DNA of 64,000 nt, taken from contig NZ_CP031337.1 of the NCBI RefSeq assembly GCF_003355495.1, positions 1,555,001 to 1,619,000 on the forward strand, given 5' to 3'. The notes beneath the pieces were generated by a model. It saw only the letters and a list, made by a program, of their open reading frames with translations, was not told the origin of the DNA and did no database searches. Position numbers and translations under genes: made by a program. Source of the stretch: Crenobacter cavernae. GTDB taxonomy: Bacteria > Pseudomonadota > Gammaproteobacteria > Burkholderiales > Chromobacteriaceae. Positions 37,644-45,342 of the stretch are shown here, in pieces (positions within the stretch are counted from its first letter, which is position 1; each line of letters opens with the position of its first letter).

Positions 37644-37825
37644 GGTCTTATTCCTTTCCCTGTTTGGCGCGAGCTGCACGCTTCTCGGCCAGGCTCAAGT
37701 GATGATCGTTGATGCGGTCGCCGACGTCACATCCCGGACAATCATATAAGTAAACGCCTTTGGAAACTGGCCATCGCCCGGGAAGGTATGGGCTTGCTTC
37801 TGCAAGCCCTACAACAGCAAAAACG

Positions 37826-38068
37826 ATGATCGTCAAATTACACAAACAAGCTCGAACGACGCCGGCCATCCGCGAGGAAATCCGCCACGCGACTGGCACC
37901 TTGGCCGAACTGACGGCACGCTTCAACGTCAGCATTTCCACCATTCTCAAGTGGAAGAGCCGCGACGCCGTTGAAGACCGTTCTCACACGGCGCATCGGC
38001 TGCAAACCACGCTGACGCCTGCCCAGGAACGCATCGCAGTCGAACTACGCAAGATACTCAGAAATAGC
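37826..38068 (+). pseudogene. IS481-family transposase N-terminal remnant
   Basis: About 80 residues of the helix-turn-helix start: MIVKLHKQARTTPAIREEI, TLAELTARFNVSISTILKWK and ERIAVELRKIL. After this the frame diverges and the rve/DDE domain is missing. No convincing terminal inverted repeats were found at either side. Confidence 0.75.
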
Positions 38069-38252
38069 TGGTGGCGTTGGTTTACCACCCAGGCAGTAGG
38101 CAGATCGCAAAGCACCTGTATGACGCCAAAGGCCCTAACTAATATTAACCAGCCAAGCCGGCTAAGGCAGTGACTTTCCGTGACCTAGACATCAAGAGGG
38201 CATGTTGACCTTGCTCTGAGAGGCGCGTGTTCAATAGTGGAATTTGACGGAA

Positions 38253-38420
38253 CAGGTGCGCTTCGCCTACCTGTCCGGCGCGCGCGGCGTCAACAGCAAC
38301 TACATTCTGCCGACCGACTGGAGCGGCCACGCCGGCAACGCGCTCGAAGCGCCGGATTCCGACCACATCCTGTACGGCGGCGCGGCGACCAGCAAGGCGT
38401 CGCTGGCGGCTGTTATCTGA
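38253..38420 (+). pseudogene. Fragment of an N4-gp56-type phage major capsid protein
   Basis: 55 codons reading VRFAYLSGARGVNSNYILP, WSGHAGNALEAPDSD and HILYGGAATSKASLA, the conserved central part of N4-gp56 family coat proteins. It is cut on the left after the IS481 remnant and on the right just before the IscB element's left end, so the insertion probably interrupted or truncated it. Only pattern recognition supports the family name. Confidence 0.6.
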
Positions 38421-38422
38421 TT

Positions 38423-38501
38423 GTCAACTACCCCGGCCTGAAGGAATGAGAGGCGCAAATATGCAATTCCGCCCCTCTTGTATAGTCAACTACCCCGGCC
38501 T
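38423..38501 (+). repeat. Two copies of a 17-bp IscB-element end sequence
   Basis: GTCAACTACCCCGGCCT occurs at 38423-38439 and 38485-38501. Copy 1 continues GAAGG; copy 2 continues into a hairpin CCGGCC-TTCA-GGCCGG (38495-38510). Between them a stem GAGAGGCG/CGCCCCTC (38448-38476, one mismatch) can form. Either copy could be the true left end; the other would be a remnant of an earlier insertion. Confidence 0.65.
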
Positions 38502-38765
38502 TCAGGCCGGAGCTTGCTGAAAGTCGAGCTGGGTTGACCAGGGAGAGCGGTTCACGCCGCTACGTTTGCAACAGGTCGTTGAGACCCACTTCGGGATGCT
38601 TCCTCAGTCCCGAACCCTGGAAGGACGGGATCATGCTGGCGAAAGGGAAAGCGCCGAAGGTTCTGTCCGCCGCGACAGCGGGAGCCGGTTGCAGACATTC
38701 CCGAGGGGAGCGGTTCTTCGGAACCCGTTACCAGGCCCGTAAGGGCAACCACAGGAGAAATCGCC
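38485..38765 (+). ncRNA. omegaRNA-like guide scaffold of IscB
   Basis: About 280 nt with no frame of its own immediately precedes iscB. Stems visible include CCGGCC/GGCCGG (38495-38510), AGCGG/CCGCT around 38546-38561, CCCACTTCGGG near 38584 and GTCCCG/CGGGA with CCTGG near 38609-38635. In characterised IscB loci the guide lies at the 5' end, just outside the element's left end, and the scaffold runs to the iscB start. By that rule the guide would be flanking DNA ending at about 38484 (or 38422 if the first end copy is real). GGTTGACCAGGGAGAGCGG lies at 38531-38549. Confidence 0.65.
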
Positions 38766-40100
38766 ATGGCGGTTTTGGTACTCAACAAGCAGGGCAAGCC
38801 GCTGATGCCGTGCAGCGAAAAGCGAGCCAGGCTGCTTCTGGAGCGCGGTCGTGCCGTGGTACATCGGCAGATGCCGTTCACCATCCGGCTGAAACACCGG
38901 ATCGACGGCGCAGTGCAACCGCTGCGGCTCAAGCTCGATCCCGGTAGTCGCATCACCGGACTGGCGCTGGTGCGCGAAGTGGAAACGGTCGATGTCGAGA
39001 CTGGCGAGGTGCGGCGCGAAGCGCACCCGCTGCTGCTGGCGGAGTTGCAGCAGCGCGGTGCCAGCATCCGCGACGCACTGACCCAGCGGGCCGCCTTTCG
39101 CCGGCGGCGCCGCAGTCAGCTGCGCTACCGCGCCGCGCGCTTCCTCAACCGCACCAGGCCGAAAGGCTGGCTGGCACCTTCGCTACGCCATCGCGTCGCT
39201 ACCGCGCAGGCGTGGGTGACGCGGCTGCGCCGGCTCGCGCCGGTCACTGCCTTGAGCATGGAGTCGGTGCGCTTTGACATGCAGCAGCTGCTCAACCCGG
39301 AAATCTCCGGGGTCGAGTATCAGCAGGGCGCGTTGCTGGGCTATGAGGTGCGCGAGTACCTGCTGGAGAAGTGGGGCAGGCAGTGCGCCTACTGCGGCAC
39401 GGGCAACGTACCGCTGCAAGTCGAGCACATCCAGCCCAAGGCCAAGGGCGGCAGCAATCGCGTCAGCAACCTGACGCTGGCCTGTCGGCAATGCAACGAG
39501 AAAAAGGGCAAGCGCGACGTGCGCGACTTTCTGGCCCACGCCCCGCAGCGGCTGGCCAGGATTCTGGTGCAGGCCACGGCCCCGTTGCGCGACGCCGCCG
39601 CAGTGAACAGCACGCGCCGCGCCTTGTACCGGGTCTTGGCCGCCACTGGCCTGCCGGTCGAAGCCAGCAGCGGCGGCCGGACCAAGTACAACCGCCACCT
39701 TCACCACATTCCCAAGACGCACTGCCTCGATGCGTTGTGTGTCGGCCAGGTCGATGCTGTCGGCCGGTGGCAGCGCCCGGTACTGGCGATAAAAGCCTGT
39801 GGGCGCGGTAGCTACCAGCGCACCCTACTGGACAAGTACGGCTTCCCGCGCGGCTACCTGACCCGGCAGAAACGCCACTTCGGTTTCCAGACTGGCGATC
39901 GGGTGCGAGCCATCGTGCCGAGCGGCAAGAATGTCGGCACCCATGTGGGCCGGGTCGCCGTCAGAAGCAGAGGCAGCTTCAACATCCAGACCCCAGCAGG
40001 CGTTGTTCAAGACATCAGCCACCGCCACTGCTCGCTGATCCAGCGGGCCGACGGCTATGGCTACTGTCATCAACCGGCCGTTCGAGAAAGGAATGCGTGA
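38766..40100 (+). CDS. iscB: IscB RNA-guided nuclease (RuvC plus HNH)
   Basis: 444 residues with the full IscB layout. The PLMP domain is at 1-50 (KQGKPLMPC), RuvC-I follows with catalytic Asp58 in KLDPGSRITGL, then an Arg-rich bridge helix at about 108-130 (FRRRRRSQLRYRAARF) and RuvC-II with Glu166 in ALSMESVRF. The HNH domain (about 207-248) has CAYCG and CRQCN pairs and LQVEHIQP with His221. RuvC-III has His319 and Asp322 in KTHCLDAL, and the C-terminal domain would read the target-adjacent motif. All catalytic residues seem intact. IscB is the ancestor of Cas9 and cuts DNA guided by omegaRNA. The ATG follows AGGAGAAATCGCC. No transposase accompanies it. Confidence 0.93.
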   Translation: MAVLVLNKQGKPLMPCSEKRARLLLERGRAVVHRQMPFTIRLKHRIDGAVQPLRLKLDPGSRITGLALVREVETVDVETGEVRREAHPLLLAELQQRGASIRDALTQRAAFRRRRRSQLRYRAARFLNRTRPKGWLAPSLRHRVATAQAWVTRLRRLAPVTALSMESVRFDMQQLLNPEISGVEYQQGALLGYEVREYLLEKWGRQCAYCGTGNVPLQVEHIQPKAKGGSNRVSNLTLACRQCNEKKGKRDVRDFLAHAPQRLARILVQATAPLRDAAAVNSTRRALYRVLAATGLPVEASSGGRTKYNRHLHHIPKTHCLDALCVGQVDAVGRWQRPVLAIKACGRGSYQRTLLDKYGFPRGYLTRQKRHFGFQTGDRVRAIVPSGKNVGTHVGRVAVRSRGSFNIQTPAGVVQDISHRHCSLIQRADGYGYCHQPAVRERNA

Positions 40101-40148
40101 GCAGGCAACGGCCACCGCCTCGACGCCTGGGGCGTCGGCGCTCTACCT

Positions 40149-40168
40149 CCCCGCCATGAATGGCGGGG
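40149..40168 (+). repeat. Right-end hairpin of the IscB element
   Basis: Perfect 8-bp stem CCCCGCCA/TGGCGGGG with loop TGAA, 48 bp after the iscB stop, followed by TTTC. Typical of IS200/IS605-type ends. Confidence 0.75.
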
Positions 40169-40184
40169 TTTCACGCGCAGACTG

Positions 40185-40313
40185 ATGATGTTCGATACCT
40201 CGGTGCCGATGCCGAGCAACATCAAGCTGCTGCGCGAGCACGCCGCCGTGCTGCTGCCCTATCTATCCGACGCCGAGGCGCGGCGCCAGCGAAGAAGCCG
40301 AACCGGTGAATGA
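40185..40313 (+). pseudogene. Phage-like protein C-terminal fragment
   Basis: 42 codons (FDTSVPMPSNIKLLREHAAV, LLPYLSDAEARRQ) with natural protein character directly right of the IscB element. It may be the tail of a gene split by an insertion; it does not obviously continue the capsid fragment on the left. Family not recognised. Confidence 0.45.
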
Positions 40314-40325
40314 TTTGGAGACACT

Positions 40326-41012
40326 TTGAGCGAACAGAAAAGGCGCGACGCGTTCGAGGCATGGGCGAACGAGCATATGGGGTTGCATGGGCTCGACCGG
40401 TGCGCGCTCGGCGGTTATCTGGACAACGCCGTCCACGACGCATGGTGCGCGTGGGCCGCCGCGCTCGCCACGCTGGCTGACCGGCGCAGCGACGAGGTCG
40501 AGCCGCCGACCGTGCCGGACTTCGAGACGCTGGTCTGCGAGCTGTACCAGGTGCTCGGCGCACTGGACGCGCCACAGGCGGTGCTGGACCAGGTGTGGGC
40601 CGCGATCGAAGGCGAGCCGTTGCCGCATGCGACGCGGCTGCCGTTCGAGGCGCCGGTGGTCGAGCCCGACGCCGCGCTGATCGCCGCCGCCGACAACGCG
40701 CTGCGCTTCATCGCGGCTACGCACGGCGTCGCCGGCGAACCGCCGGTCGCCGGGATCGCACTGACGGCCTACGCGCTCGCCGGTGCGCTGGCGAAGTACA
40801 AGACGGTGGAAGGACGGGAAGCGGACCGGCGCATGGCCGAGCAGATTGCCGACTCCATCACGCCCGCGCCGCGTCAGGTGAAGTACGCCGACTGGCGGCG
40901 CGAGCACGCCGCGCGCGTAGCGGCCGAGGCGAGATTGGCCGAGGTGGCGCGCGAGCAGGCGGCCGCAAAGCGTGAAGCGAGCAACATCGCCATGCAGCCG
41001 CCGGCCGAGTAG
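40326..41012 (+). CDS. Phage-type hypothetical protein
   Basis: 228 residues from a TTG start with GGAG 5 nt upstream. The N-terminus RRDAFEAWANEH, LDRCALGGYLDNAVHDAWCAWAAAL matches a motif (FExWxxE...AWxAWxAA) common to many small phage and prophage proteins of unknown role. The C-terminus is a charged helix (RREHAARVAAEARLAEVARE). It is the last gene before the right attachment site and carries one TTGGCCGAG (40935). Confidence 0.6.
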   Translation: MSEQKRRDAFEAWANEHMGLHGLDRCALGGYLDNAVHDAWCAWAAALATLADRRSDEVEPPTVPDFETLVCELYQVLGALDAPQAVLDQVWAAIEGEPLPHATRLPFEAPVVEPDAALIAAADNALRFIAATHGVAGEPPVAGIALTAYALAGALAKYKTVEGREADRRMAEQIADSITPAPRQVKYADWRREHAARVAAEARLAEVAREQAAAKREASNIAMQPPAE

Positions 41013-41194
41013 AGCCGCGTGAAATAGCCGGCGCCATAGAACTTTTTGGCATAACTGGCGCTAACCGGCCGGCGGGACACTCCGCCGGCTACGAGGTGCT
41101 CAGAGAGAGGTGCGCTTCATTGATTCGAACCAGATCCAGTGAGGGGGCGGGCGAGAGCAAAGGCCCACCTTAAGGCCGTCTGGTAAACGATCAA

Positions 41195-41230
41195 TTTCCG
41201 GTCTTGTCGGGGCGTGTGTCGGGGCGTGAG
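41195..41230 (+). repeat. Right copy of the 36-bp terminal repeat
   Basis: Same orientation as the left copy (30970-31005), one mismatch, again with two tandem TGTCGGGGCGTG (41205-41216, 41217-41228). It lies 53 bp inside attR. Confidence 0.7.
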
Positions 41231-41240
41231 GCCCTGAGAC

Positions 41241-41274
41241 GGAAAAGGGCTTGCGTTCATGTACGCAAGCCCTT
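41241..41274 (-). terminator. Terminator of tRNA-Arg supplied by the element
   Basis: Perfect 12-bp stem AAGGGCTTGCGT/ACGCAAGCCCTT with 6-nt loop, followed on the minus strand by TTTTCC. It lies just 3' of the tRNA gene, inside the element. Confidence 0.75.
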
Positions 41275-41282
41275 GAATTTGT

Positions 41283-41329
41283 TGGCGCACCCGACAGGGA
41301 TCGAACCTGTGACCTTCAGTTTCGGAAAC
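41283..41329 (-). repeat. attR: 3' part of tRNA-Arg
   Basis: 47-bp repeat matching attL at 30804-30850. Insertion preserves an intact tRNA, whose 3' half is supplied by the element. Confidence 0.9.
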
Positions 41330-41359
41330 TGACACTCTATCCAACTGAGCTACGGATGC
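41283..41359 (-). tRNA. tRNA-Arg(CCG)
   Basis: 77 nt on the minus strand with CCA encoded. Acceptor GCATCCG/CGGGTGC with one T-G pair, discriminator G, anticodon stem TCAGT/ACTGA, loop TTCCGAA (anticodon CCG, codon CGG) and T-arm ACAGG-TTCGATC-CCTGT. It reads from the chromosome into the element, whose terminator it now uses. Confidence 0.96.
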
Positions 41360-41417
41360 GCGATAGAACGGGAAAGATCATACGCTAATTTGCATGACCG
41401 CGTCCAGCGTGCGGCTT

Positions 41418-41446
41418 TTGCCTTGCCTGCCCCGTTTCCGTATAAT
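41418..41446 (+). promoter_or_regulatory. Sigma-70 promoter of the cytochrome gene
   Basis: TTGCCT (41418-41423), 17-bp spacer, perfect TATAAT (41441-41446), 51 bp before the start codon. Confidence 0.75.
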
Positions 41447-41496
41447 TTGCCCCATTTTGATGTATTTACGGTTCTATTCTCAGGCGAGGCTCTCAG

Positions 41497-42240
41497 ATGA
41501 GTAACGAAAACCAGGCGGCTGGTGCGCCCTTGAAAGCGGTAGTCGGCATCATTGTATTTCTGGCGGTGGCCATTTATCTCTTGGCCAAGCTGGCGACCAG
41601 CGGCTTCCAGATCGATGCGCAGGTGATGACCAAAGAAGCAGTGGCCGCGCGCCTGAAGCCGGCCGGCGATTCGGTCGCGAGCGACGCGCCGCCGGGACAG
41701 CGTAGCGGCGAGCAGGTGTACACGGCCGTGTGTATCTCCTGTCACGGCACCGGCCTCGCCGGTTCGCCGAAGTTCGGCGACGCCGGCGCCTGGGGCGCGC
41801 GCATCGCGCAGGGCTTCGACACGCTGTCCAAGCACGCGCTCGAGGGCCTCAACGCGATGCCGGCCAAGGGCGGTTCGCCCGACCTGTCCGACGACGAAGT
41901 GAAGCGCGCGGTCGCCTATATGGGCAACTCGGCCGGCGCCAAGTTCACCGAGCCGGCCGTCGGCGGCGCGGCGGGCGGCGAGGGCGCGGCAGCCGATCCG
42001 AACACCGTCGGCAAGAAGATCTACGAGAGCATCTGCGTGGCCTGCCACGCGTCGGGTGCCGCCGGCGCGCCGAAGTTCGGCGACAAGGCCGCCTGGGCGC
42101 CGCGCCTGAAGGACGGCGTCGACGCCGTGTTCAATAATGCCAAGAAAGGCCTGAACGCGATGCCGCCGAAGGGCGGCTTCACCGGCAGCGACGACGAGTT
42201 CAAGGCCGCCGTGACCTACCTGGCCAATTCGGCCAAGTAA
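41497..42240 (+). CDS. Membrane-anchored diheme cytochrome c5
   Basis: 247 residues. One N-terminal anchor (about 12-33, LKAVVGIIVFLAVAIYLLA) is followed by a linker and two homologous heme domains: CISCH (about 78-82) and CVACH (about 182-186), each followed by GSPKFGD or GAPKFGD and the axial Met in GLNAMPAKGG or GLNAMPPKGG. It matches the two-domain cytochrome c5 of Neisseria, which carries electrons from the bc1 complex to the terminal oxidase in the periplasm. The domains arose by tandem duplication. It has a strong own promoter and terminator. Confidence 0.93.
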   Translation: MSNENQAAGAPLKAVVGIIVFLAVAIYLLAKLATSGFQIDAQVMTKEAVAARLKPAGDSVASDAPPGQRSGEQVYTAVCISCHGTGLAGSPKFGDAGAWGARIAQGFDTLSKHALEGLNAMPAKGGSPDLSDDEVKRAVAYMGNSAGAKFTEPAVGGAAGGEGAAADPNTVGKKIYESICVACHASGAAGAPKFGDKAAWAPRLKDGVDAVFNNAKKGLNAMPPKGGFTGSDDEFKAAVTYLANSAK

Positions 42241-42260
42241 TCCGCGCCGCAGTCGGCATA

Positions 42261-42291
42261 AAAAAGCGCCTCCCGAGGGAGGCGCCTTTTT
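42261..42291. terminator. Bidirectional intrinsic terminator
   Basis: GCGCCTCCC/GGGAGGCGC with minimal loop, A-run on the left and T-run on the right. It can end both the cytochrome gene and the convergent rep gene. Confidence 0.9.
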
Positions 42292-42315
42292 ATGCCCGTC
42301 GAATCCGCGGGCGGG

Positions 42316-42337
42316 GCTCGGCCAACGTTGGCCGAGC
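42316..42337. repeat. Perfect palindromic pair of the dispersed motif
   Basis: GCTCGGCCAAC followed at once by its exact reverse complement, joining two copies of the 9-mer head to head just downstream of rep. Inverted motif pairs at gene ends are a hallmark of uptake sequences in Neisseria. Confidence 0.85.
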
Positions 42338-42341
42338 GTGT

Positions 42342-44360
42342 TCAGCCCGTCTCACCCTTGCCCTTCAGCGCGTCGAGCGACGACAGCAGCGACGACAGCT
42401 TCGCGCGGCCCTCGCTCTTGGACACGATGGGCTCGGCGCCGGGACGGCCGAACAGGCGCACGTCGTCGGCGCCGATCTCGGCGATGAAGCGCGACGGGTC
42501 GACGAACTGCCATTCGCCGGCGCGCTTCCTCTTCACGCAGTGGGTCAGCGTCAGCGAGCGTTGCGCGCGCGTGATGCCGACGTACATCAGCCGTCGTTCC
42601 TCCTCGATCATGCCGTTGTCGACCGATTCGCTGTGCGGCAGGATGCCTTCCTCGCAGCCGACGAGGAAGACGTGCGGGTATTCGAGGCCCTTGCTCGCGT
42701 GCAGCGTCGACATCTTCACCGCGTCGACCTCGCTCTCGTCGCGGCCTTCGAGCATGGTGATCAGCGCGATCGTCTGCGCCAGCTCGATCACGTTCTTGCC
42801 GTCGGCCTCGCCCTTCTTCGCGAGCCAGCCGACCAGCTCCTGCACGTTCTTCCACTTGCTCTCGGCGGCGCGCGGGCTGTCTTCGGAGTCGAGCAGCCAC
42901 GTCTCGTAGCCGATGTATTTCAGCAGCTCCTGCACCAGTTCGCCCGCCGGTTCGCGCCGCGCGCGCGATTCGAGGTTGACGATCAGCCGGCAGAAGTCGT
43001 CGAGCGCCTCGTGCTGCGCTATCTGGATCTGCCCGCGGAAGCCTTCCTCGGTCGCGGCGGCGAACAGGCTCTTCTGGCGCTGCCCGGCGTAGGCGCCGAG
43101 CTTTTCCAGCGAGACGTTGCCGACGCCGCGCTTCGGCGTCGTCAAGGAGCGGATGAAGGCCGGGTCGTCATCGGGGTTGGTGATTAGCCTTAGGTAGGAC
43201 AGCACGTCCTTGATCTCGGCCTTGTCAAAGAAGCTCTGCCCGCCCGACATCTGGTAGGGGATCTTGTTGTTGCGCAGCACCTGCTCGAAGATGCGTGCCT
43301 GGTAGTTGCCGCGGTAGAGGATCGCGTAGTCGGCGAAGCGCGTGCGGCTTTCGAACTTGTGCGCCAGGAGGCGCTGCACGACGATTTCGGCCTCGTGCTC
43401 CTCGTCCTTGCACTGCACGACGTGGATCGGTTCGCCTAAGCCCAGCTCGCTCCACAGCTTCTTCTCGAACAGCTTAGGGTTGTTGCCGATCACCGAGTTG
43501 GCGGCGCGCAGGATGCGTGCGGTCGAGCGGTAGTTCTGTTCGAGCTTGATGATCTTGAGGCGGGGGAAGTCGACCTGCAACAGCCGCAGGTTCTCGATGT
43601 TCGCGCCGCGCCACGCGTAGATCGACTGGTCGTCGTCGCCGACGGCGGTGAACATGCCGCGCACGCCGGCCAGCAGTTTTACCATCTGGTACTGGCAGGT
43701 GTTGGTGTCCTGGTACTCGTCGATCAGCAGGTAACGCAGCTTGCCCTGCCACTTGGACAGCACCGCGTCGTCGCTGCGGAAGAGTTGCACCGGCAGGCGG
43801 ATCAGGTCGTCGAAGTCGACCGCCTGGTAGGCGAGCAAAGTGTCCTGGTACGACAGGTAGGCACGCGCGCACACCTGTTCGAACGCGTTCTCGGCTTCGG
43901 TCAGGCAGGTCTCGGGCGCGCGAAAGTCGTTCTTCCACAGCGAGATCTGCGTCTGCACCTTGCGGATCTCGTCCTTGCTCGTGGTCTGGATCAGGTCGGC
44001 GACGATCTTGCCGGCGTCGTAGGCGTCGAGGATGGAAAACTGCGGCTTGTAACCGAGGTGGGCCGCTTCCTGGCGCAGGATCTGCATGCCGAGCGAGTGG
44101 AAGGTCGAGACGGTCAGGCCGCGCAGCTCGGACGCGGGCAACAGCTTGCCGACGCGTTCCATCATCTCGCGCGCCGCCTTGTTGGTGAAGGTGATCGCGG
44201 CGATGTTGCGCGCGTTCATGCCGCCTTCGCGGATCAGATGGGCGATCTTCTGCGTGATGACGCGCGTCTTGCCGCTGCCGGCGCCGGCCAGCACCAAGAG
44301 CGGGCCGTCGAGATACTGGATCGCCGCGCGCTGCGGGGGGTTGAGTTGCGGCAGGGACAT
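42342..44360 (-). CDS. rep: ATP-dependent DNA helicase Rep
   Basis: 672 residues (E. coli Rep has 673), beginning LPQLNPPQRAAIQYLDGP. Helicase motifs intact: LAGAGSGKTRV, AITFTNKAAREM, LLIDEYQDTN, GDDDQSIYAWRGA, LEQNYRS, STLHASKGLEYPHV and YVGITRAQRSL. A 3'-5' motor that clears proteins from DNA ahead of the replication fork. The ATG at 44360 is preferred by homology over upstream starts in the same frame. It is divergent from apaH with a 163-bp promoter gap. Confidence 0.93.
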   Translation of the reverse strand: MSLPQLNPPQRAAIQYLDGPLLVLAGAGSGKTRVITQKIAHLIREGGMNARNIAAITFTNKAAREMMERVGKLLPASELRGLTVSTFHSLGMQILRQEAAHLGYKPQFSILDAYDAGKIVADLIQTTSKDEIRKVQTQISLWKNDFRAPETCLTEAENAFEQVCARAYLSYQDTLLAYQAVDFDDLIRLPVQLFRSDDAVLSKWQGKLRYLLIDEYQDTNTCQYQMVKLLAGVRGMFTAVGDDDQSIYAWRGANIENLRLLQVDFPRLKIIKLEQNYRSTARILRAANSVIGNNPKLFEKKLWSELGLGEPIHVVQCKDEEHEAEIVVQRLLAHKFESRTRFADYAILYRGNYQARIFEQVLRNNKIPYQMSGGQSFFDKAEIKDVLSYLRLITNPDDDPAFIRSLTTPKRGVGNVSLEKLGAYAGQRQKSLFAAATEEGFRGQIQIAQHEALDDFCRLIVNLESRARREPAGELVQELLKYIGYETWLLDSEDSPRAAESKWKNVQELVGWLAKKGEADGKNVIELAQTIALITMLEGRDESEVDAVKMSTLHASKGLEYPHVFLVGCEEGILPHSESVDNGMIEEERRLMYVGITRAQRSLTLTHCVKRKRAGEWQFVDPSRFIAEIGADDVRLFGRPGAEPIVSKSEGRAKLSSLLSSLDALKGKGETG

Positions 44361-44523
44361 GGCGGTATCGTCAGGCGTCATTCGGGGGGAGCGTGCATTG
44401 TAACACCGTGGCCCGGCCGGCCCCGGGCGGACGCGTGCGAGCGTAATGACGGCCGGGTCGAGTATCATGGCCGAAAGCAAAGGCTATCGGACGCGCTTTG
44501 CCTTTCAGAGGAATCCAAACACT

Positions 44524-45342
44524 ATGGCCACCTATGCGATCGGCGATATCCAGGGCTGCTACGACCCGTTCCAGCAATTGTTGCGCGAGATCGACTTCCA
44601 GGCCGGGCGCGACACGCTGTGGCTGACCGGCGACCTCGTCAACCGCGGCCCCGAGTCACTGGAAGTCCTGCGCTGGGTCTACCGCCACCAGGACTGCGTC
44701 GAGATGGTGCTCGGCAACCACGACCTGCACCTGTTGGCGGTCGCCGAGGGCTTCGGCAAGTCGCACGCCGACGACACGCTGCTCGACATCCTCAACGCCG
44801 CCGACGGCAAGCTCCTGCTCGACTGGCTGCGCTGCCAGCCGATGATGATCGCGACCGAAGGCGCGGCGATGGTGCACGGCGGGCTCTTGCCCGAATGGAG
44901 CATCGCCAAGGCGATGCGGCTGGCCGCCGAAGTCGAATCGGCATTGTCCGGCCCGCATCACAGGCAATTCCTGTCGCGGCTCTACGGCAACAAGCCGACG
45001 CGCTGGAGCGAAGACTTGAGAGGCATGGACCGGTTGCGGCTCATCGTCAACGCGATGACGCGGATGCGCATGGTGACGCGCGACGGCGAGATCGATCTCA
45101 CGTTCAAGGGGGAAAGGGAAGACGCGCCACCGAACCTCGTGCCGTGGTTCGAAGCGCCGAACCGCAAGAGTGCCGGTACGCCCATCGTCTGCGGTCACTG
45201 GTCGGCGCTGGGGCTGATGCTGACCGACGACGTGTGGGCGATCGACACCGGCTGCCTGTGGGGCGGCAGCCTTACCGCGCTTCGGCTCGAAGATCTTCAG
45301 GCGTTCTCTCTGCCGTGCCGGGCAAATCGGACGATCGCGTAA
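44524..45342 (+). CDS. apaH: Symmetrical bis(5'-nucleosyl)-tetraphosphatase
   Basis: 272 residues. Phosphoesterase motifs GDIQGCYD (about 7-14), GDLVNRGP, GNHDLHLLA and HGGLLP, plus the ApaH-specific ending IDTGCLWGGSLTALRLED. It hydrolyses Ap4A to two ADP and also acts as an RNA decapping enzyme for Np4-capped transcripts. The ATG at 44524 is preceded by AGAGGAATCCAAACACT. Its 3' end overlaps the convergent acyltransferase gene by 71 bp. Confidence 0.95.
   Translation: MATYAIGDIQGCYDPFQQLLREIDFQAGRDTLWLTGDLVNRGPESLEVLRWVYRHQDCVEMVLGNHDLHLLAVAEGFGKSHADDTLLDILNAADGKLLLDWLRCQPMMIATEGAAMVHGGLLPEWSIAKAMRLAAEVESALSGPHHRQFLSRLYGNKPTRWSEDLRGMDRLRLIVNAMTRMRMVTRDGEIDLTFKGEREDAPPNLVPWFEAPNRKSAGTPIVCGHWSALGLMLTDDVWAIDTGCLWGGSLTALRLEDLQAFSLPCRANRTIA

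Larger units (their letters stand above)
38485..40175 (+). mobile_element. IscB-bearing IS200/IS605-like element (non-autonomous)
   Basis: Left-end hairpin CCGGCC/GGCCGG, omegaRNA-like leader, iscB, and a right-end hairpin CCCCGCCA-TGAA-TGGCGGGG (40149-40168). No Y1 transposase tnpA is present, so movement would need one elsewhere. The exact ends are uncertain; the left may be at 38423. No target duplication is expected for this family. Confidence 0.7.
30804..41329. mobile_element. Integrated element in tRNA-Arg(CCG), about 10.5 kb
   Basis: Bounded by a 47-bp direct repeat (one mismatch) of the 3' end of tRNA-Arg, with a tyrosine integrase at the left end reading inward. Cargo in order: integrase, unknown gene, AlpA, winged-helix protein, HUH replication protein, decayed DUF927 gene, DUF262/DUF932 pair, IS481 remnant, N4-type capsid fragment, IscB element, phage-like gene. 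The left half looks like a plasmid or satellite replication module; the right half is a mosaic of broken parts. The interior (31362-40934) has no copy of the host's dispersed 9-mer. It is probably a partly decayed satellite or plasmid-like island; mobility is possible since integrase and both att sites persist. Confidence 0.85.
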
